Origin: SKLM01 sp964514285
Lineage (GTDB): Bacteria; Chloroflexota; Anaerolineae; B4-G1
NCBI GenBank assembly: GCA_964514285.1
Contig: CAZEQC010000001.1
Coordinates: forward strand, 1 to 64,000
Reading direction: 5' to 3'
Length of the DNA: 64,000 bases
Each line of letters begins with the position of its first letter. The first letter of the stretch is position 1. Shown here piece by piece: positions 26,105-33,775 of this stretch. A program made the position numbers and the translations under genes. Below the pieces are notes generated by a model that was not told where the DNA came from, ran no database searches, and saw nothing but the letters and a program-made list of their open reading frames with translations.

Positions 26105-27612
26105 GTCGGCGTGCCCGGTGCCACACCCTCAATCCGCACCAGGGTCCCTATCGGGGCCCAATGGTAGAGTTTCTCCGCGTCACCGACGTCGAGGATGATA
26201 CAGCCGTAGGAAGCCGGCCAGCCGAGAACACTGGCCCACAGGCGTTGTCCGTTGGATCGTATGGGCAGCTCATGGATGCCGTTAGCGAAGTCTGGGCCTT
26301 CGTAGTAAACAGCCATAAAGTAGGGCATCTCCAGGCTCCAGCGCTGCGCATAGGCCTCGCGTTCCTTGAAAAGCACCTGAAACTGCCCGGCAATGGTCGG
26401 CGTGCTGGTCATGCCGCTGGAGCAGGTGAAATCATAGACCAGGTCATCGTTCTCATAGGCACGTAGTTTCTGCTCCGGCAGATCGATCTCGATCCGTTTG
26501 TCAGCCACCAGCGGCTCGGGGAAAAGGACGTCGATGGAGGGGATGGTCAGTTCCATGCCGATGAGCAGTTCATCAGGTTCGACGTCGGGGTTCGCCTCCT
26601 CCAGCCGCCATTGCGGAAAGCCGTGGCTGTAGGCTATGTCGAACAGGGTATCGCCAAGCTGGACCACGTAGCTGCCCTCGGGATGTCGAATCGCGCACTG
26701 AGCTCGATGATCACCCTCCCGCAACGCCAACAGCGTTCGTTCTCTGGTCTCGTCGATGTCGAGAATCCTCTCATCGCCGAGCTGAGGTGCGACCTCAAGC
26801 AACCAAGTCTCTATCGGGGTCGTATCTACCTCAAGCAGTATCTGCTCGCCGGCGAGAACGACGTGCAGCCAGGTCGCCAGTCGCTCTGGGGAAACCTCGA
26901 AACGGTTCTGATAGCTGGTTAAGGGGTCGTCGGCAAAGAGCACAAAGGGCTGGGATAGCAACGACCGGGCCTCTGTGCAACCGGGTTCTGGCTCCCTACG
27001 ATCCGGAGACAGGGTGATGGTCACGATCTCGACCTTCTTCGCCCCGCTGTTCAATGCCGCCAGGACGTTCTCGGCGGTGGAAGCCACATCGATCGCTCGA
27101 CCGGTCTGACCGAGTGTGCAGGTCACGCCGTGTGCGTCAATATGTAGCGAGGCCTCCCGTGGCGGGACGTAGACTTGGGGGGCTATTGTCTCCACCCGTT
27201 CTCTCACGCGGTCTGCGTCAGCCGAGGTGATCTGCAGGTCTAGCGATCGGCCCCGGGCTCTGACTTGCCAGGGTGCCAGGATTCGGTTGAGCCATAAGCC
27301 CTCGCGAGCGACTTGATAGGCCGCTCGGGCCATGCCAGGACAGTCGTATTTGCGCCCAGCATCAGCCCAGGTGATCTCCCACACGCGATCGTTACCATGC
27401 AGTTCGACGGTTTGGGCCGTCGGGTCGGGCAGCGTTTCGATCAGCCGTGCTGTGGCTTCATCCACAGTCAAGCCGCCCAGTGCCGTGTCTTGGACGGACA
27501 CGCCTGGATAGATGTGGCCGCGGTGGTGGGCGGGATAGAGGGCAAGTACAAGCCCCATCAAACTACAGGCTGCTATAAGGATTGCTGTTATGGTTCGCAG
27601 ACGTCTCGACAT
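26077..27612 (-). CDS. L,D-transpeptidase (YkuD) with PG-binding and LysM domains
   Basis: 511 residues. A signal anchor (~residues 8-27) is followed by two VanW-like peptidoglycan-binding_4 segments (~35-300), a LysM (~318-362: YVVQLGDTLFDIAYSHGFPQWRL cut short here) and a YkuD domain (~375-500). The nucleophile is Cys471 in SYGCIILD. The usual Arg/Asn after the Cys is Ile and the usual His before it is Tyr; the upstream block is GIHELPI rather than HG. Such enzymes cross-link peptidoglycan or anchor proteins. Start ATG 27612 has aggagg upstream. It is the first gene of the ldt, GT39-like, thioesterase operon. Confidence 0.88.
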   Translation of the reverse strand: MSRRLRTITAILIAACSLMGLVLALYPAHHRGHIYPGVSVQDTALGGLTVDEATARLIETLPDPTAQTVELHGNDRVWEITWADAGRKYDCPGMARAAYQVAREGLWLNRILAPWQVRARGRSLDLQITSADADRVRERVETIAPQVYVPPREASLHIDAHGVTCTLGQTGRAIDVASTAENVLAALNSGAKKVEIVTITLSPDRREPEPGCTEARSLLSQPFVLFADDPLTSYQNRFEVSPERLATWLHVVLAGEQILLEVDTTPIETWLLEVAPQLGDERILDIDETRERTLLALREGDHRAQCAIRHPEGSYVVQLGDTLFDIAYSHGFPQWRLEEANPDVEPDELLIGMELTIPSIDVLFPEPLVADKRIEIDLPEQKLRAYENDDLVYDFTCSSGMTSTPTIAGQFQVLFKEREAYAQRWSLEMPYFMAVYYEGPDFANGIHELPIRSNGQRLWASVLGWPASYGCIILDVGDAEKLYHWAPIGTLVRIEGVAPGTPTWSDASSSP

Positions 27613-27647
27613 AGCCTCGTCCTCCTGACAGTGCGTAGATAGGTTGA

Positions 27648-27675
27648 AGTATAACGCTCAACGCCCGGTATGCAA
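27648..27675 (-). promoter_or_regulatory. Weak candidate promoter of the L,D-transpeptidase operon
   Basis: Minus strand: TTGCAT (27675-27670), 16-base spacer, TATACT (27653-27648). The -10 is good, the -35 poor. Confidence 0.4.
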
Positions 27676-27757
27676 GTCTGGAAGTCCCCGCCTCTCTTGA
27701 AGCAAGGTTGACGGGCTTCAGAATTTGCACACAGTGTTCTTAAGTCGAAGCTCTGTT

Positions 27758-27786
27758 TTGACAAAAACACGCCGCAATGCTATCAT
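27758..27786 (+). promoter_or_regulatory. Strong sigma70-type promoter of the Thr/Pro-rich gene
   Basis: Perfect -35 TTGACA (27758-27763), 17-base spacer, -10 TATCAT (27781-27786). The leader to ATG 27864 would be about 70 bases. It may also serve the M42 genes downstream. Confidence 0.75.
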
Positions 27787-27863
27787 AGCCGCTGCCCTGG
27801 CATGTGTCCATGGGCTTCTTTCTCGGTTGATGGGTGTTAGACGCGAACGCTCTTGGAGACCCG

Positions 27864-28538
27864 ATGCTCGATACTATGGCCGACACAAGCGGTTGGCGGC
27901 CTATCCACTTGATATTGGTCAGTATTATCCTCCTGACGCTTCCCTGCTACTGCATCGGATTATCGATGCTGGTCCTCAGACAAGGGGGGAGGACGCCGAC
28001 GCCAACGTCCACGTCGACAGCGCCATCTACCGCGCTTCCCTCGCTGACCCCGACGCGGGGGCCAAGCGAGCCCACAGAGACGTTGCCGCCAACGCCAACG
28101 CAATGGTTCCCTCCAACGCGTACGCCAACGTCCGAGGTCACGGCCACGTTCACGCCGAGTGCAACGCCGACTGAGACGTCGACGCCCTCGGCCACGCCGA
28201 CGACCACGGCCACGCCATCGCTGACGTTTACCCCGTCGCCCACGGCGACGATGACGCCGACCGCCATCCCAACGAGTGTGCCCACGGATACACCGACCAG
28301 CACCCCCAGCACGCCAACTGATACACCCTCGCCCACTCAAGTTCCCAGTGACACACCAATCCCAACAGCGACGTCAACGGCCACGCCGACGACCCAGCCG
28401 ACGGCCACGCCTACGCCGACGGCGAAGGTCACTGAGACAGTTGAGCCCACGCTGACGGCCACGCCGACGATTACCTCAACCGGAACAGTCACGACCACGA
28501 CACTGACTGAGGGAGCTTTGCGTACTCCGGCGCCCTGA
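27864..28538 (+). CDS. Single-pass membrane protein with Thr/Pro low-complexity domain
   Basis: 224 residues from ATG 27864, chosen because GGAG lies 6 bases upstream. One membrane helix (IHLILVSIILLTLPCYCIG, ~residues 14-33) is followed by ~180 residues made almost only of Thr, Pro, Ser and Ala in PT, TPT and TATPT steps. There is no folded domain. In related bacteria such stretches act as spacers or O-glycosylated stalks at the cell surface. It ends 23 bases before the first M42 peptidase gene. The reverse strand is also open through Val/Gly codons, but that is a mirror of the repeat. Function unknown. Confidence 0.7.
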   Translation: MLDTMADTSGWRPIHLILVSIILLTLPCYCIGLSMLVLRQGGRTPTPTSTSTAPSTALPSLTPTRGPSEPTETLPPTPTQWFPPTRTPTSEVTATFTPSATPTETSTPSATPTTTATPSLTFTPSPTATMTPTAIPTSVPTDTPTSTPSTPTDTPSPTQVPSDTPIPTATSTATPTTQPTATPTPTAKVTETVEPTLTATPTITSTGTVTTTTLTEGALRTPAP

Positions 28539-28561
28539 CGTCTAGTCAAAGGAGAATCAAC

Positions 28562-29629
28562 GTGGAAGTCATTCCCTTGTTGAAACAGCTTTCAGAAGCT
28601 GAAGGCATTGCCGGTTTTGAAGGCCCTGTCCGAAATGTGGTGCGCCGCACTTGGGAGCCCTACGTTGACGAGATACACGAGGGCAAGTTGGGAAGCTTGA
28701 TCGCTCTCAAGAGGGGAGTGGGGCCCGAACCGCGGCCCAAACTGATGCTAGCGGCCCATATGGACGAGATTGGATTGATGGTCACAGGACTTGAGAAAGG
28801 GTTCCTCCGCGTCGCGCGGGTCGGTGGGATGGACCGCCGGGTGTTGCTCGGGCTGGAGGTCGTGGTTCACGGGCGCCGTGACTTGTCCGGCGTCGTGGCC
28901 ACTCGCCCACCTCACGTGCTTCCCAAGAAGGCGCGCGAGAAGACGGTCCCTCTGGACAAGATCTTCGTGGACGTAGGATTGCCCAGCGATGAGGTTGACG
29001 ATCTGGTCTCCGTCGGGGATCTGATCTCAATTCGTCGTGAGCTTAAGCCGCTGAAGAACCGACGTGTGGCCGGTAAGGCGCTTGATGATCGGGCCTGTGT
29101 GGCTGCCGTCACGTTGGCACTGGAGCGTTTGAGCCGGGTTGAGCATGCCTGGGACGTGTTCGCTGTGGCGACAGCTCAGGAGGAGACGGGGCTCAAAGGT
29201 GCCCTCGCGTCCGCCTATGGCGTCGCGCCGGATCTGGCGATTGCGCTGGACGTCACGTTTGCGGAGCAACCGGGCGTGGAGAAGACCGGCACCTTCCCAC
29301 TGGGAGCAGGCCCTTCCATCGCTCTGGGTCCCAACTTCCATCCGAGACTGGTGGAGCGTCTGAAAAGAGTAGCGGAGAGCCGGGAGATTCCCTATCAGAT
29401 CGACCCTATCCCGGGGCGCAGCGGGACCGATGCCTGGGCCATTCAGGTTACGCGGGAGGGCGTGCCGACAGCACTCGTCTCGATCCCCTTGCGCTATATG
29501 CATCAGCCGGTCGAGACCCTGGCGTCTGAGGACGTCCAGCGCGCTGGACGTCTCTTGGCGGCGTTTATCGCAGAGTCTGAGGTAAGTCTCCTGGATGAGA
29601 TCGCCTGGAAAGTGGGTGAACAGCGATGA
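28562..29629 (+). CDS. M42-family aminopeptidase, copy 1
   Basis: 355 residues from GTG 28562 with aaaggag upstream. It has the M42 co-catalytic metal sites: AAHMDEIG (His66), ALDDRACVAA (bridging Asp), QEETGLKGA (general base Glu and metal Glu), ALDVTFAEQ (Asp) and RYMHQPVE (last His). M42 enzymes form dodecameric tetrahedra (TET) that clip N-terminal residues from short peptides in the cytoplasm. The stop overlaps the next start as ATGA. Residues ~105-125 (VVATRPPHVLPKK) belong to the PDZ-like dimerisation domain. Confidence 0.92.
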   Translation: MEVIPLLKQLSEAEGIAGFEGPVRNVVRRTWEPYVDEIHEGKLGSLIALKRGVGPEPRPKLMLAAHMDEIGLMVTGLEKGFLRVARVGGMDRRVLLGLEVVVHGRRDLSGVVATRPPHVLPKKAREKTVPLDKIFVDVGLPSDEVDDLVSVGDLISIRRELKPLKNRRVAGKALDDRACVAAVTLALERLSRVEHAWDVFAVATAQEETGLKGALASAYGVAPDLAIALDVTFAEQPGVEKTGTFPLGAGPSIALGPNFHPRLVERLKRVAESREIPYQIDPIPGRSGTDAWAIQVTREGVPTALVSIPLRYMHQPVETLASEDVQRAGRLLAAFIAESEVSLLDEIAWKVGEQR

Positions 29630-30651
29630 TTCTGAAAGAGCTTTCGGAGGCGTACGGTGTCTCGGGCAACGAGGACAGCGTACGCTCCATTTTGATGGAC
29701 GCTGTCCAGGATCACGTCGATGAGATCAGAATTGATGCCCTGGGCAACCTGTTGACTGTCAAGCACGGTACCGGTCGGGATCCCATGCGCACTCTGGTGG
29801 CTGCCCACATGGACGAGGTGGGTCTGATGGTCGTGGGTCACGATGATTCAGGTTTGCTGAAGGTCAGGGCGGTGGGCGGTATTGACGCTCGTCTCTTGCC
29901 CGGTACACTTCTCGCCGTTGGTGCAGAGCGAATTCCCGGCGTCATCGGCATCAAACCCATCCACCTGCTTGAATCAGGTGAGATGAAGAAGGTCTCTAAG
30001 ATAGAGAAGCTGGCGGTTGACGTCGGGGCCAAGGGGAAGGATGAGGCGGAGGAGCTAGCCCCTCTGGGCACCTACGCAACCTTTGCCACGCGATATCGGG
30101 AGCTGGGTCCGGCGGTCACGGGAAAGGCCTTCGACGATCGAGCTGGTTGTGCGGTCTTGGTAGAGCTTCTCCGTGGGGAGCGCTTCGCCTTCGACCTTCA
30201 CGGGGTCTTCACGGTACAGGAGGAGGTTGGCCTGCGCGGTGCGCGGGTGGCGGGCTTTGCCGTTGATCCGGACTGTGCCTTCGCCCTGGAGGGGACCATC
30301 GCCGACGATATCCCCAAGGAGAAGGATGTCAGTCCCACCACGGAGTTGGGTAAAGGACCGGCGATCACCGTGATGGATCGTTCGTTCATTGCCGATCGCC
30401 GCCTGGTGCGGCTGTTGACGAATACGGCGGATGAGCTGGATATTCCCTACCAGTTCAAGCAGCCCGGGCTTGGTGGCACCGACGCTGGCGCGCTCCATCT
30501 GGCCCGTGAGGGGGTCCCGTCGGCGACAGTAGCGGTGCCCAGTCGCTACATCCACAGCCCGGTGGCTCTTTTGAACCTGGAGGATTTCGACAACACGGTT
30601 CGCTTGATGCTTGAGTCCCTGTCGCGTCTGACACGGGAGACTTTGAAGTAA
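29626..30651 (+). CDS. M42-family aminopeptidase, copy 2
   Basis: 341 residues, start overlapping the previous stop by 4 bases. Metal sites: AAHMDEVG, AFDDRAGCAV, QEEVGLRGA, FALEGTIADD (Glu instead of Asp at this metal position, a known family variant) and RYIHSPVA. The Glu/Asp difference between copies often goes with a difference in substrate or metal. It may assemble with its neighbours into a mixed TET complex. Copy 3 starts 9 bases downstream. Confidence 0.92.
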   Translation: MILKELSEAYGVSGNEDSVRSILMDAVQDHVDEIRIDALGNLLTVKHGTGRDPMRTLVAAHMDEVGLMVVGHDDSGLLKVRAVGGIDARLLPGTLLAVGAERIPGVIGIKPIHLLESGEMKKVSKIEKLAVDVGAKGKDEAEELAPLGTYATFATRYRELGPAVTGKAFDDRAGCAVLVELLRGERFAFDLHGVFTVQEEVGLRGARVAGFAVDPDCAFALEGTIADDIPKEKDVSPTTELGKGPAITVMDRSFIADRRLVRLLTNTADELDIPYQFKQPGLGGTDAGALHLAREGVPSATVAVPSRYIHSPVALLNLEDFDNTVRLMLESLSRLTRETLK

Positions 30652-30660
30652 GGAGGAATC

Positions 30661-31665
30661 ATGAGAGAGCTCATTCGCAAATTGGTGGAGAGCTATGGCC
30701 CTTCGGGAGCCGAGGAGCAGGTCAGAGAGGTCATCCGAGCCGAGGTAGAACCTCAGGTCGATGATGTCCGGGTCGACGCCCTGGGAAGTCTGATCGCACA
30801 TAGAAAGGGTAGTAGCTCGAAGACGGACGATGGTGGCAAGCGTCTTCTTCTTGACGCCCATATGGATGAGATTGGTGTGATGGTGACCTACATCGACGAA
30901 GAGGGGTTTGGTCGCTTCACGTCCATCGGGGGCGTGAGCCCTCTCACGTGTATTGGCTCGCGCGTCGCCTTCGAGGATGGACGGATTGGCGTCATCGGTG
31001 TGGAGCAGAAGCGGGATGATACCAGCAAGGTGCCCGGCCTGGAACAGCTCTATATCGACGTCGGGGCTACGGGCCGCGACGACTGTCCGGTGCAGGTGGG
31101 CGATCCGGCCGTTTTTGTCCGTCCATTCGTGGCTCAAGGGACCCGGTTGGTCTCGAAGGCTATGGATGACCGCATCGGCTGCGCTGTGCTGATCGAGCTG
31201 CTTCGCCGTCTGGATGAGACACCGCACGATCTCTATGCCGTCTTCGCGGTGCAGGAGGAGGTGGGGTTGCGGGGGGCGCGCACGTCGGCCTACGGGATTG
31301 AGCCTGATATGGCGATCGCCTTGGATGTGACCTGCACCGGGGATACGCCGGAGGCGAAGCCTATGGCCGTGGAGCTGGGTGCGGGGCCGGCCGTGAAGGT
31401 CAAGGACAGCGGGATGATCGCTCATCCTAAGGTGCGGCAGCTGCTCGTGGATCGGGCGGAGGAGGCGGGGATTCCCTATCAGCTGGAGGTACTGGAGCGT
31501 GGCACGACCGATGCAGCGGTGGTGCAGCTTGTGCGCGCCGGCGTGCCTGCCGGGTGTCTCTCCGTGCCCTGTCGCTACGTCCACTCGCCCTCGGAAATGG
31601 TGGACGAAAGGGATGTGGAGAACAGCGTCCGATTGCTGCTTAAGGTCTTGCAGAAGCCGTTGTAA
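30661..31665 (+). CDS. M42-family aminopeptidase, copy 3
   Basis: 334 residues, with the ribosome site aaggaggaatc just before ATG 30661. Metal sites: DAHMDEIG, AMDDRIGCAV, QEEVGLRGA, IALDVTCTGD and RYVHSPSE. The dimerisation domain segment is GVIGVEQKRDDTSK. It shares Asp at the fourth metal site with copy 1, and the QEEVGLRGAR block with copy 2. It is the last of three consecutive M42 genes and is followed 32 bases later by the ComEA-like gene. Confidence 0.92.
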   Translation: MRELIRKLVESYGPSGAEEQVREVIRAEVEPQVDDVRVDALGSLIAHRKGSSSKTDDGGKRLLLDAHMDEIGVMVTYIDEEGFGRFTSIGGVSPLTCIGSRVAFEDGRIGVIGVEQKRDDTSKVPGLEQLYIDVGATGRDDCPVQVGDPAVFVRPFVAQGTRLVSKAMDDRIGCAVLIELLRRLDETPHDLYAVFAVQEEVGLRGARTSAYGIEPDMAIALDVTCTGDTPEAKPMAVELGAGPAVKVKDSGMIAHPKVRQLLVDRAEEAGIPYQLEVLERGTTDAAVVQLVRAGVPAGCLSVPCRYVHSPSEMVDERDVENSVRLLLKVLQKPL

Positions 31666-31697
31666 TGGATGGTTGACGCATTCTGAGGAGTAGGGGG

Positions 31698-32306
31698 ATG
31701 GCGCAAGGTCCAACGAAGAAGATCTTAGGCCTCATCGCCCTCTGCTCTGTGGCTAGTTTCGTCCTCGGCGGTGCGATCGTCTACTTCTCGATGCGGAGTC
31801 GAGAGCCTGCTGACCCCATTGTCATCTCTACGCCTCTGCCGACATCGACCCCTGCTCCATCGCCCACCCCTGCGCCCATACGCGTCTACGTCAGTGGCGC
31901 CGTTCAGACTCCGGCTGTCTGTGAATTGCCGTATGGTAGCATCGTTCAGGATGCCATCGATGCTGTTGGGGGCCCGGCTCCCCATGCCGATCTGGCGTGC
32001 ATCAACCTGGCGCAGAGGCTGAAGGATCAGCAGCACGTGCACGTGCCACGGGAGGGGGAGGCGGACCCGCCGCCGGTCGTCTCAGGGGGTGTGTCGAGCG
32101 GTGAGGAGCCGTTGGTGAACATCAACACGGCCACGGCGATGGAGCTGGAGACGCTGCCTGGTGTGGGGGAGGTGACGGCGCAGCGGATCATCGAGTATCG
32201 CGAGGCGAACGGGCCGTTTGAGACGATCGAGGAGATTCAGGACGTGTCGGGGATTGGGCCGAAGACTTTGAAGGGAATCGAGGAGATTATCACGGTGGAT
32301 CAGTAG
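31698..32306 (+). CDS. ComEA-like helix-hairpin-helix DNA-binding protein
   Basis: 202 residues. A membrane helix (~residues 9-31) and a Pro/Thr spacer lead to an SLBB domain (~60-120: IRVYVSGAVQTPAVCELPYG) and a C-terminal double helix-hairpin-helix (~135-200: LVNINTATAMELETLPGVG, then IQDVSGIGPKTLKGI). This is the ComEA layout, the membrane-bound DNA receptor in natural transformation. No comEC is visible downstream; the next gene is on the other strand. A perfect 14-bp hairpin follows 30 bases after the stop. Confidence 0.9.
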   Translation: MAQGPTKKILGLIALCSVASFVLGGAIVYFSMRSREPADPIVISTPLPTSTPAPSPTPAPIRVYVSGAVQTPAVCELPYGSIVQDAIDAVGGPAPHADLACINLAQRLKDQQHVHVPREGEADPPPVVSGGVSSGEEPLVNINTATAMELETLPGVGEVTAQRIIEYREANGPFETIEEIQDVSGIGPKTLKGIEEIITVDQ

Positions 32307-32336
32307 ATAGAGATTGGACCCGTTGTCTATCAGTTA

Positions 32337-32375
32337 GCGGAAGGGGAGACGGCTCTGAGCTGTCTCCCCTTCCGC
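32337..32375. terminator. 14-bp hairpin between convergent genes
   Basis: gcggaaggggagac (32337-32350) pairs with gtctccccttccgc (32362-32375) around an 11-base loop. It lies between the convergent comEA-like and lipoprotein genes and could serve both, although neither side has a long T-run. Confidence 0.65.
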
Positions 32376-32437
32376 GCATATAGCCACCTATCTATTCTAT
32401 CCCGCGAAACCAGCTGCTGTCAAGAGATGTAGGGCTT

Positions 32438-32956
32438 TCACTGCAGTCTAATAACCCCAAGGTCCAGAATCTCGTCCTTTTTCATTTCTATGATCAAGGC
32501 TTTCCCTTCACCTTCAGGGACGACATAGTCACTCACAGGCGTGTGAATGATAAGGCCATAGTCGCCGGGTGGGACGTCAACGATGGCAAACTCGTTCTCT
32601 TCGTTGCGCAGCGTAGCTTTTGGGTCTTCGTCTGGCTTGAGGCGGATAAAGGGCATAGGGGTTTCCCCTTCAGAGTGTATGATGGGGGCCAGGTAGATAT
32701 CGCCTGCCAGGAAGGCCCGAGCGGCTGGGGAGGCGGCGACGATTCTTCCTGTCACGACGCCTAGGCCAGGTGAGGGGGTAGGTACCTGCAGTCCGAAACT
32801 TGGTTCTGGTGTCGCCGTCGGTGAAGGTGCTTCTGTCTTCGGCAGTGGGGAGTCGAAAGGTATAGGTGACTTGTCTTCTATGGGATCGCTTTGACCGCAG
32901 GAAGATAGACCAAGGGTCAATATGATTATCAAAAAAAAAGCTCTATGAGCGTGCAC
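32438..32956 (-). CDS. Predicted lipoprotein with carboxypeptidase-regulatory-like domain
   Basis: 172 residues from GTG 32956, chosen because GGAGG lies 6 bases upstream and gives a compact signal peptide MHAHRAFFLIIILTLGLSSC with lipobox LSSC. After a Pro/Thr-rich spacer there is a beta-sandwich-like segment (VVTGRIVAASPAARAFLAGD, then FAIVDVPPGDYGLIIHTP) that resembles the carboxypeptidase D regulatory or CnaB-type fold. No catalytic residues are evident. The gene follows the SAM methyltransferase gene by 47 bases in the same direction. Function unknown. Confidence 0.72.
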   Translation of the reverse strand: MHAHRAFFLIIILTLGLSSCGQSDPIEDKSPIPFDSPLPKTEAPSPTATPEPSFGLQVPTPSPGLGVVTGRIVAASPAARAFLAGDIYLAPIIHSEGETPMPFIRLKPDEDPKATLRNEENEFAIVDVPPGDYGLIIHTPVSDYVVPEGEGKALIIEMKKDEILDLGVIRLQ

Positions 32957-33003
32957 TGTGAACCTCCATCTGTATGCGTGTAAATTACTGAAAAAGGGGA
33001 CAT

Positions 33004-33633
33004 CTATTCGATAGGATCTTGACCTGGATGACTCATTTCCTTCTCGCAGAAAACGTACCACCCGATAGGACTTCTTAGAAAGCTTCGCAGGTAGCGGCGT
33101 TTGCTATTACTGCGTGGATGATCGTATATGGATAGGAGGGGCTGGAGCGCCAAGCGAAGGACCGTCAAGAGAGGTGTCAGCCATTTCAATAGTGTGAAGT
33201 TAAACCCTACAAGGATGAGAATGACTACATCGAAGTAATCTCCCAGAGGTGCAACGCTGACATAGCTGAATTCGCGGAAGATGTGGCGTAGTGCTGTGTC
33301 GGTGAAACGGTAGTAGTCCACTTGATCATGGTAGGGATAGATGAATGGCACAGATGCCATCACGTGCCCATGGTGCTTGAGAACGCGGTGAATCTCATCT
33401 GCGGCCAACTGTGGATCACGAACATGCTCCAATACGGCGTCGCACAATACGTGGTCGACGGACGCTGAACCTATGGGGAGGTTTTCAATATCTGCTATGA
33501 TATGAGGGCGGGCTTGGGCTGATATGTCGAGGCAGTAGTACTTGGTCTGAGGTCCAATATCCTCAGTCGAGATAGGACCTTGGTAGGGGGGGCCACTTCC
33601 TAGATCCAGGAAGGTGCCCGACCTCCGTGCCAT
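33004..33633 (-). CDS. Class I SAM-dependent methyltransferase
   Basis: At least 209 residues from ATG 33633. The SAM-binding loop is FLDLGSGPPYQG, followed by YYCLDIS (ribose-binding acid), IADIENLPIGSASVDHVLCDAVLEHV and LKHHGHVMASVPF, all typical of small-molecule or glycan methyltransferases. The frame is open upstream to 33789 and the residues just before the ATG look protein-like (LQEWERAAREM), but a perfect hairpin that probably terminates the previous gene lies at 33727-33761 and no ATG, GTG or TTG occurs between. A rarer start codon or translation through the hairpin is possible. It sits at the end of the glycan cluster. Confidence 0.75.
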   Translation of the reverse strand: MARRSGTFLDLGSGPPYQGPISTEDIGPQTKYYCLDISAQARPHIIADIENLPIGSASVDHVLCDAVLEHVRDPQLAADEIHRVLKHHGHVMASVPFIYPYHDQVDYYRFTDTALRHIFREFSYVSVAPLGDYFDVVILILVGFNFTLLKWLTPLLTVLRLALQPLLSIYDHPRSNSKRRYLRSFLRSPIGWYVFCEKEMSHPGQDPIE

Positions 33634-33726
33634 CTCCCGAGCCGCGCGTTCCCACTCTTGTAGGCGTGCACAAGGGGACTTGAGGCGGTCTTGAGTATTT
33701 CCTTGAGAGTTCAGGTGAGGTACACA

Positions 33727-33761
33727 GAAACGAGGGGCACCATCACGGCGCCCCTCGTTTC
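33727..33761 (-). terminator. Hairpin terminator of the secreted four-repeat protein gene
   Basis: Arms gaaacgaggggc (33727-33738) and gcccctcgtttc (33750-33761), perfect 12 bp. It begins 15 bases after the stop of the gene ending at 33776 and its descending arm ends in gtttctgtgt, so it is a plausible intrinsic terminator. Confidence 0.65.
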
Positions 33762-33775
33762 CTACAGGCACTTTC

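Noticed and set aside
27947..28336. Val/Gly-repeat frame opposite the Thr/Pro gene
   Set aside because: It is the reverse reading of ACN and CCN codons (GGN, GTN). The promoter, ribosome site and signal anchor support the + strand.
28000..28520. Possible CRISPR or minisatellite array
   Set aside because: The repeats are short, irregular and codon-phased, with no constant repeat-spacer pattern; it is coding low complexity.
30055..31713. 552-codon frame antisense to two M42 peptidase genes
   Set aside because: The M42 genes have all metal ligands and ribosome sites; the antisense frame has no recognisable domain.
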